NCBI RefSeq assembly: GCF_964188355.1
Contig: NW_027439336.1
Coordinates: 88,001 to 152,000, forward strand
DNA: 64,000 nucleotides
Direction of reading: 5' to 3'
DNA from: Buteo buteo
Taxonomy: Eukaryota; Chordata; Aves; Accipitriformes; Accipitridae
Part shown: one piece after another, positions 61,400-64,000 of the stretch
Layout: each line of letters begins with the position of its first letter
Position numbering within the stretch: the first letter of the stretch is position 1
Translations under genes and position numbers: made by a program
The notes under the pieces: model-generated
The model's input: only the letters and a program-made list of their open reading frames with translations
The model's database searches: none
Told to the model about the DNA's origin: nothing

Positions 61400-61900
61400 G
61401 CACCCTATCCACAGGCACAACAGAACTGGACTTCTCTGCTTTCCCATAGTCGGTACATCTCACGGCGCTGGTTCTCGGCAGAGACTCTTTCCAAAAAGGG
61501 AAACGTCCGGCTCTTTCTCCCACAAGGAAGGGGCCAGACCTGAAAGCTCTTGCTGATCTTCACAGTCCTCGTGCAGCCTATCCACAGGCACAACAGCACT
61601 GGGCTTCTCTGCTTTCTCACAGTCGGTACATCTCACGGTGCTCGTTCTCAGCAGAGCCTATTTCCGAAAAAGCAAACGTACGGCACTTTCTCCCACAAGG
61701 AAGTGGTAAGCCCTGAAAGCTCTTGCTGGTCTTCACCATCCCCGTGCAGCCTATCCACAGGCACAACAGCACTGGGCATCTGTGCTTTCCCAGAGACTCA
61801 GCATCTCACGGTGCTTGTTCTCGGCAGAGCCTCTTTCCGAAAAATGAAACGTCTAGCTCTTTCTCCCACAAGGAAGGTGCCAGCCCTGAAAGCTCTTGCT
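61400..61900 (+). repeat. Three-monomer segment duplicated at 63475-63975
   Basis: It pairs at an offset of 2075 (12 monomers). Rare shared markers are gctgatcttcacagtcctcg (61551/63626), acgtacggcactttctc (61676/63751), ggaagtggtaagcc and aaaaatgaaacgtc. The E monomer here has ggggccagacctg, while the downstream copy has ggggccagccctg. Confidence 0.85.
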
Positions 61901-62068
61901 GGTCTTCACCATCCCCGTGCAGCCTATCCACAGGCACAACAGCACTGGGCTTCTCTGCTTTCTCACAGTCGGTACATCTCACGGCGCTCGTTCTTCAGCA
62001 GAGCCTTTTTTGAAAAGGCAAACGTCCGGCTCCTTCTTCCATAAGGAAAGTGCGACCCCTGAAAGCTC

Positions 62069-62241
62069 TTGCTGCTCTACACCGTCCCCGTGCACCCTAT
62101 CCACAGGCACAACAACACTGGGCTTCTCTGCTTTTCCACAGACCATACATCTCAAGGCAGTCATTCTCTTCAGAACTTCTTTCCAAAAAGGCAAATGTCC
62201 GGTTCCTTCTTCCATAAGGAAGGGGTAAGCCCTGAAAGCTC
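62069..62241 (+). repeat. Divergent D-type monomer 11
   Basis: It has the same subtype as 58441 (aacttctttccaaaaagg) and has tgtccggttcc where monomer 9 has tgtcccgttcc. It is preceded by the gttcttcagcag monomer with a shortened ccttttttgaaaagg. Confidence 0.9.
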
Positions 62242-62414
62242 TTGCTGGTCTTCACAGTCCCCGTGCAGCCTATCCACAGGCACAACAGCACTGGGCTTCT
62301 CTGCTTTCTCATAGTCGGTACATCTCACGGCGCTCGTTCTCGGCAGAGCCTTTTTCTGAAAAGGCAAACGTCCGGCTCCTTCTTCCATAAGGAAGGGGCG
62401 ACCCCTGAAAGCTC

Positions 62415-62587
62415 TTGCTGGTCTTCACCGTTCCCGTGCACCCTATCCACAGGCACAACAACACTGGGCTTCTCTGCTTTTCCACAGACCATACATCTCA
62501 AGGCAGTCATTCTCTTCAGAACCTCTTTCTGTAAAGGCAAATGTCCGGCTCCTTCTTCCATAAGGAAGGGGTAAGCCCTGAAAGCTC
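62415..62587 (+). repeat. Divergent D-type monomer 12
   Basis: This is a majority-subtype D monomer, the duplicate of 58787. It repeats the D-S-D pattern. Confidence 0.9.
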
Positions 62588-62641
62588 TTGCTGGTCTTCA
62601 CCGTTCCCGTGCACCCTATCCACAGGCACAACAGCACTGGG

Positions 62642-63474
62642 CTTCTCTGCTTTCTCACAGTCGGTACATCTCACGGCGTTCGTTCTCGGCAGAGCCTTTT
62701 TCTGAAAATGCAAACGTCCGGCTCCTTCTTCCATAAGGAAGGGGTAAGCCCTGAAAGCTCTTGCTGCTCTTCACCATCCCCGTGCAGCCTCTCCACAGGC
62801 ACAACAGCACTGGGCATCTGTGCTTTCCCAGAGACTCAGCATCTCACGGTGCTTGTTCTCGGCAGAGCCTCTTTCCGAAAAATCAAACGTCCGGCTCTTT
62901 CTCCCACAAGGAAGGGGCCAGCCCTGAAAGCTCTTGCTGGTCTTCACAGTCCCCGTGCACCCTATCCACAGGCACAACAGCACTGGGCTTCTCTTCTTTC
63001 TCACAGTCGGTACATCTCACGGTGCTCGTTCTCAGCAGAGCCTTTTTCTGAAAAGGCAAATGTCCGGCTCATTCTTCCATAAGGAAGGGGCAACCCTGAA
63101 AGCTCTTGCTGGTCTTCACCGTTCCCGTGCAAACTATCCACAGGCACAACAGCACTGGGCATCTGTGCTTTCCCATAGTCGGTACATCTCACGGCGCTCG
63201 TTCTCGGCAGAGCCTTTTTCTAAAAAGGCAAACGTCCGGCTCTTTCTCCCACAAGGAAGGGGCCAGCCCTGAAAGCTCTTGCTCGTCTTCAACGTCCCCG
63301 TGCAGCCTATCCGCAGGCACAACAGCACTGGGCTTCTCTGCTTTCTCACAGTCGGTACATCTCACGGTGCTCGTTCTCAGCAGAGCCTTTTTCTGAAAAG
63401 GCAAACGTCCGGCTCCTTCTTCCATAAGGAAGGGGCGACCCCTGAAAGCTCTTGCTGGTCTTCACCGTTCCCGT
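62642..63474 (+). repeat. Satellite stretch matching part of the 26-monomer repeat
   Basis: From about 62934 to 63474 the monomers match 3333-3874 and 7821-8362. They share the cttctcttctttctc variant of the S monomer, the gcaaactatcc change near 63130, and the gctcgtcttc with cctatccgcagg pair near 63280-63310. This places a piece of the 26-mer lineage about 55 kb from its main block. Confidence 0.8.
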
Positions 63475-64000
63475 GCACCCTATCCACAGGCACAACAGAA
63501 CTGGACTTCTCTGCTTTCCCATAGTCGGTACATCTCACGGCGCTGGTTCTCGGCAGAGACTCTTTCCAAAAAGGGAAACGTCCGGCTCTTTCTCCCACAA
63601 GGAAGGGGCCAGCCCTGAAAGCTCTTGCTGATCTTCACAGTCCTCGTGCAGCCTATCCACAGGCACAACAGCACTGGGCTTCTCTGCTTTCTCACAGTCG
63701 GTACATCTCACGGTGCTCGTTCTCAGCAGAGCCTATTTCCGAAAAAGCAAACGTACGGCACTTTCTCCCACAAGGAAGTGGTAAGCCCTGAAAGCTCTTG
63801 CTGGTCTTCACCATCCCCGTGCAGCCTATCCACAGGCACAACAGCACTGGGCATCTGTGCTTTCCCAGAGACTCAGCATCTCACGGTGCTTGTTCTCGGC
63901 AGAGCCTCTTTCCGAAAAATGAAACGTCCTGCCCTTTCTCCCACAAGGAAGGTGCCAGCCCTGAAAGCTCTTGCTGGTCTTCACAGTCCCCGTGCAGCCT
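63475..64000 (+). repeat. Satellite segment, copy of 61400-61900, cut by window end
   Basis: This is the partner of 61400-61900 at an offset of 2075. It has a private gtcctgccctttctc near 63928. The window ends inside a monomer, so the array continues to the right. Confidence 0.85.

Larger units (their letters stand above)
59324..62641 (+). repeat. About 19-monomer segment, copy B of the 3.5-kb duplication
   Basis: This is the partner of 55868-59013 with the offset steps given there. The first part also pairs with 19410-20270 (offset 39914). Two extra monomers around 61378-61722 (an E monomer and an S monomer with gctgatcttcacagtcctcg) are absent from copy A but recur at 63452-63790. Confidence 0.8.
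1..64000 (+). repeat. 173-bp satellite DNA array, about 370 head-to-tail monomers
   Basis: The anchor ttgctggtcttc (or ttgctgctcttc / ttgctgctctac) recurs at 49, 221, 394, 566, 739, 912, 1085, 1259, 1432, 1605, 1778, 1951 and onward to 63971, with steps of 172-174 bases. All copies point the same way, and I found no interruption by other DNA. Every monomer also carries a block close to ctatccacaggcacaacag and another close to cacaaggaaggggccag. Array ends are outside the window. Satellite arrays of this unit length are typical of centromeric or pericentromeric heterochromatin in eukaryotes. That location is inference, because nothing in the window proves kinetochore function. The sequence is not alpha satellite. 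Species is unresolved. Confidence 0.98.

Noticed and set aside
1..64000. CRISPR array
   Set aside because: Repeats are contiguous 173-bp units with no alternating short repeat and unique spacer, and no cas genes are present.
1..64000. Primate alpha satellite, suggested by the nearly 171-bp unit
   Set aside because: GC is about 54%, the sequence does not resemble the AT-rich alpha consensus, and no CENP-B box is present. Only the unit length is similar.
1..64000. Remnant of a repetitive protein gene with a recurring Ser/Cys/Pro/His-rich peptide
   Set aside because: The peptide comes from whichever frame happens to be open. Substitutions show no codon-position bias by eye and single-base length changes between monomer types are common, so no coding constraint is apparent.
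1..64000. Embedded tRNA, 5S rRNA or transposon relics
   Set aside because: Read through for breaks in the monomer pattern, the array shows none. Every 172-174 bases the anchor recurs, leaving no room for an insertion.

Overview
The whole 64,000-base window is one uninterrupted satellite DNA array. A monomer of about 173 bp (commonly 172 or 173, rarely 174) repeats head to tail in a single orientation about 370 times. It runs from the first base to the last, so both true array ends lie outside the window. I see no protein-coding gene, RNA gene, transposon insertion, inversion, CRISPR array or unique DNA. Open reading frames on both strands are by-products of the repeat: 173 is not a multiple of 3, so the frame shifts at each monomer.

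This is eukaryotic heterochromatin, most likely centromeric or pericentromeric. The reasons are the nucleosome-sized monomer, the higher-order organisation and the lack of any other sequence. Monomer GC is about 54% (hand count 93/173 for 1778-1950). The sequence is unlike AT-rich primate alpha satellite and has no CENP-B box. The species cannot be named from sequence alone. The frog centromeric repeat Fcr1 of Xenopus laevis is reported at about 174 bp and is one comparison to run, but I cannot recall its sequence well enough to claim identity.

Monomers fall into five recurring types, defined by the segment about 65-110 bases after the anchor 'ttgctggtcttc'. R has agagactcagcatctc. S has ttctcacagtcggtac. 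Y has catctgtgc followed by ttcccatagtcggtac. E has cagaactggacttctc. D is a divergent type with ttccacagaccatacat, of which there are 12 copies. The monomers are arranged in nested and overlapping higher-order duplications.

Region by region:
- 1-1304 is a diverged copy of 27985-29290.
- 1640-11018 holds two full copies and a stub of a 26-monomer, 4488-bp unit at about 99.9% identity.
- 11019-14199 is a mosaic.
- 14200-18872 is a 27-monomer segment repeated at 43747-48419.
- 18873-24180 is a mosaic carrying a shortened relative of the 26-mer.
- 24181-30100 is a tandem pair of 16 and 18 monomers.
- 31862-36490 is a tandem pair of 13-mers.
- 36141-40300 is a 9-monomer, 1555-bp unit in about 2.7 copies.
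- 41690-55960 is a set of interleaved long duplications at offsets of 5876, 7430 and 7776 bp.
- 55868-62641 is a roughly 20-monomer duplication.
- 61400-64000 repeats at a 2075-bp offset.

The pattern fits repeated unequal crossover and gene conversion. Three features stand out. Several of the copy-number steps between paralogous blocks are two monomers (about 345 bp). Many polymorphisms between monomers are CpG transitions. An 18-bp perfect dyad occurs in a large subset of monomers. Coordinates of duplication edges are by eye and good to a few tens of bases.
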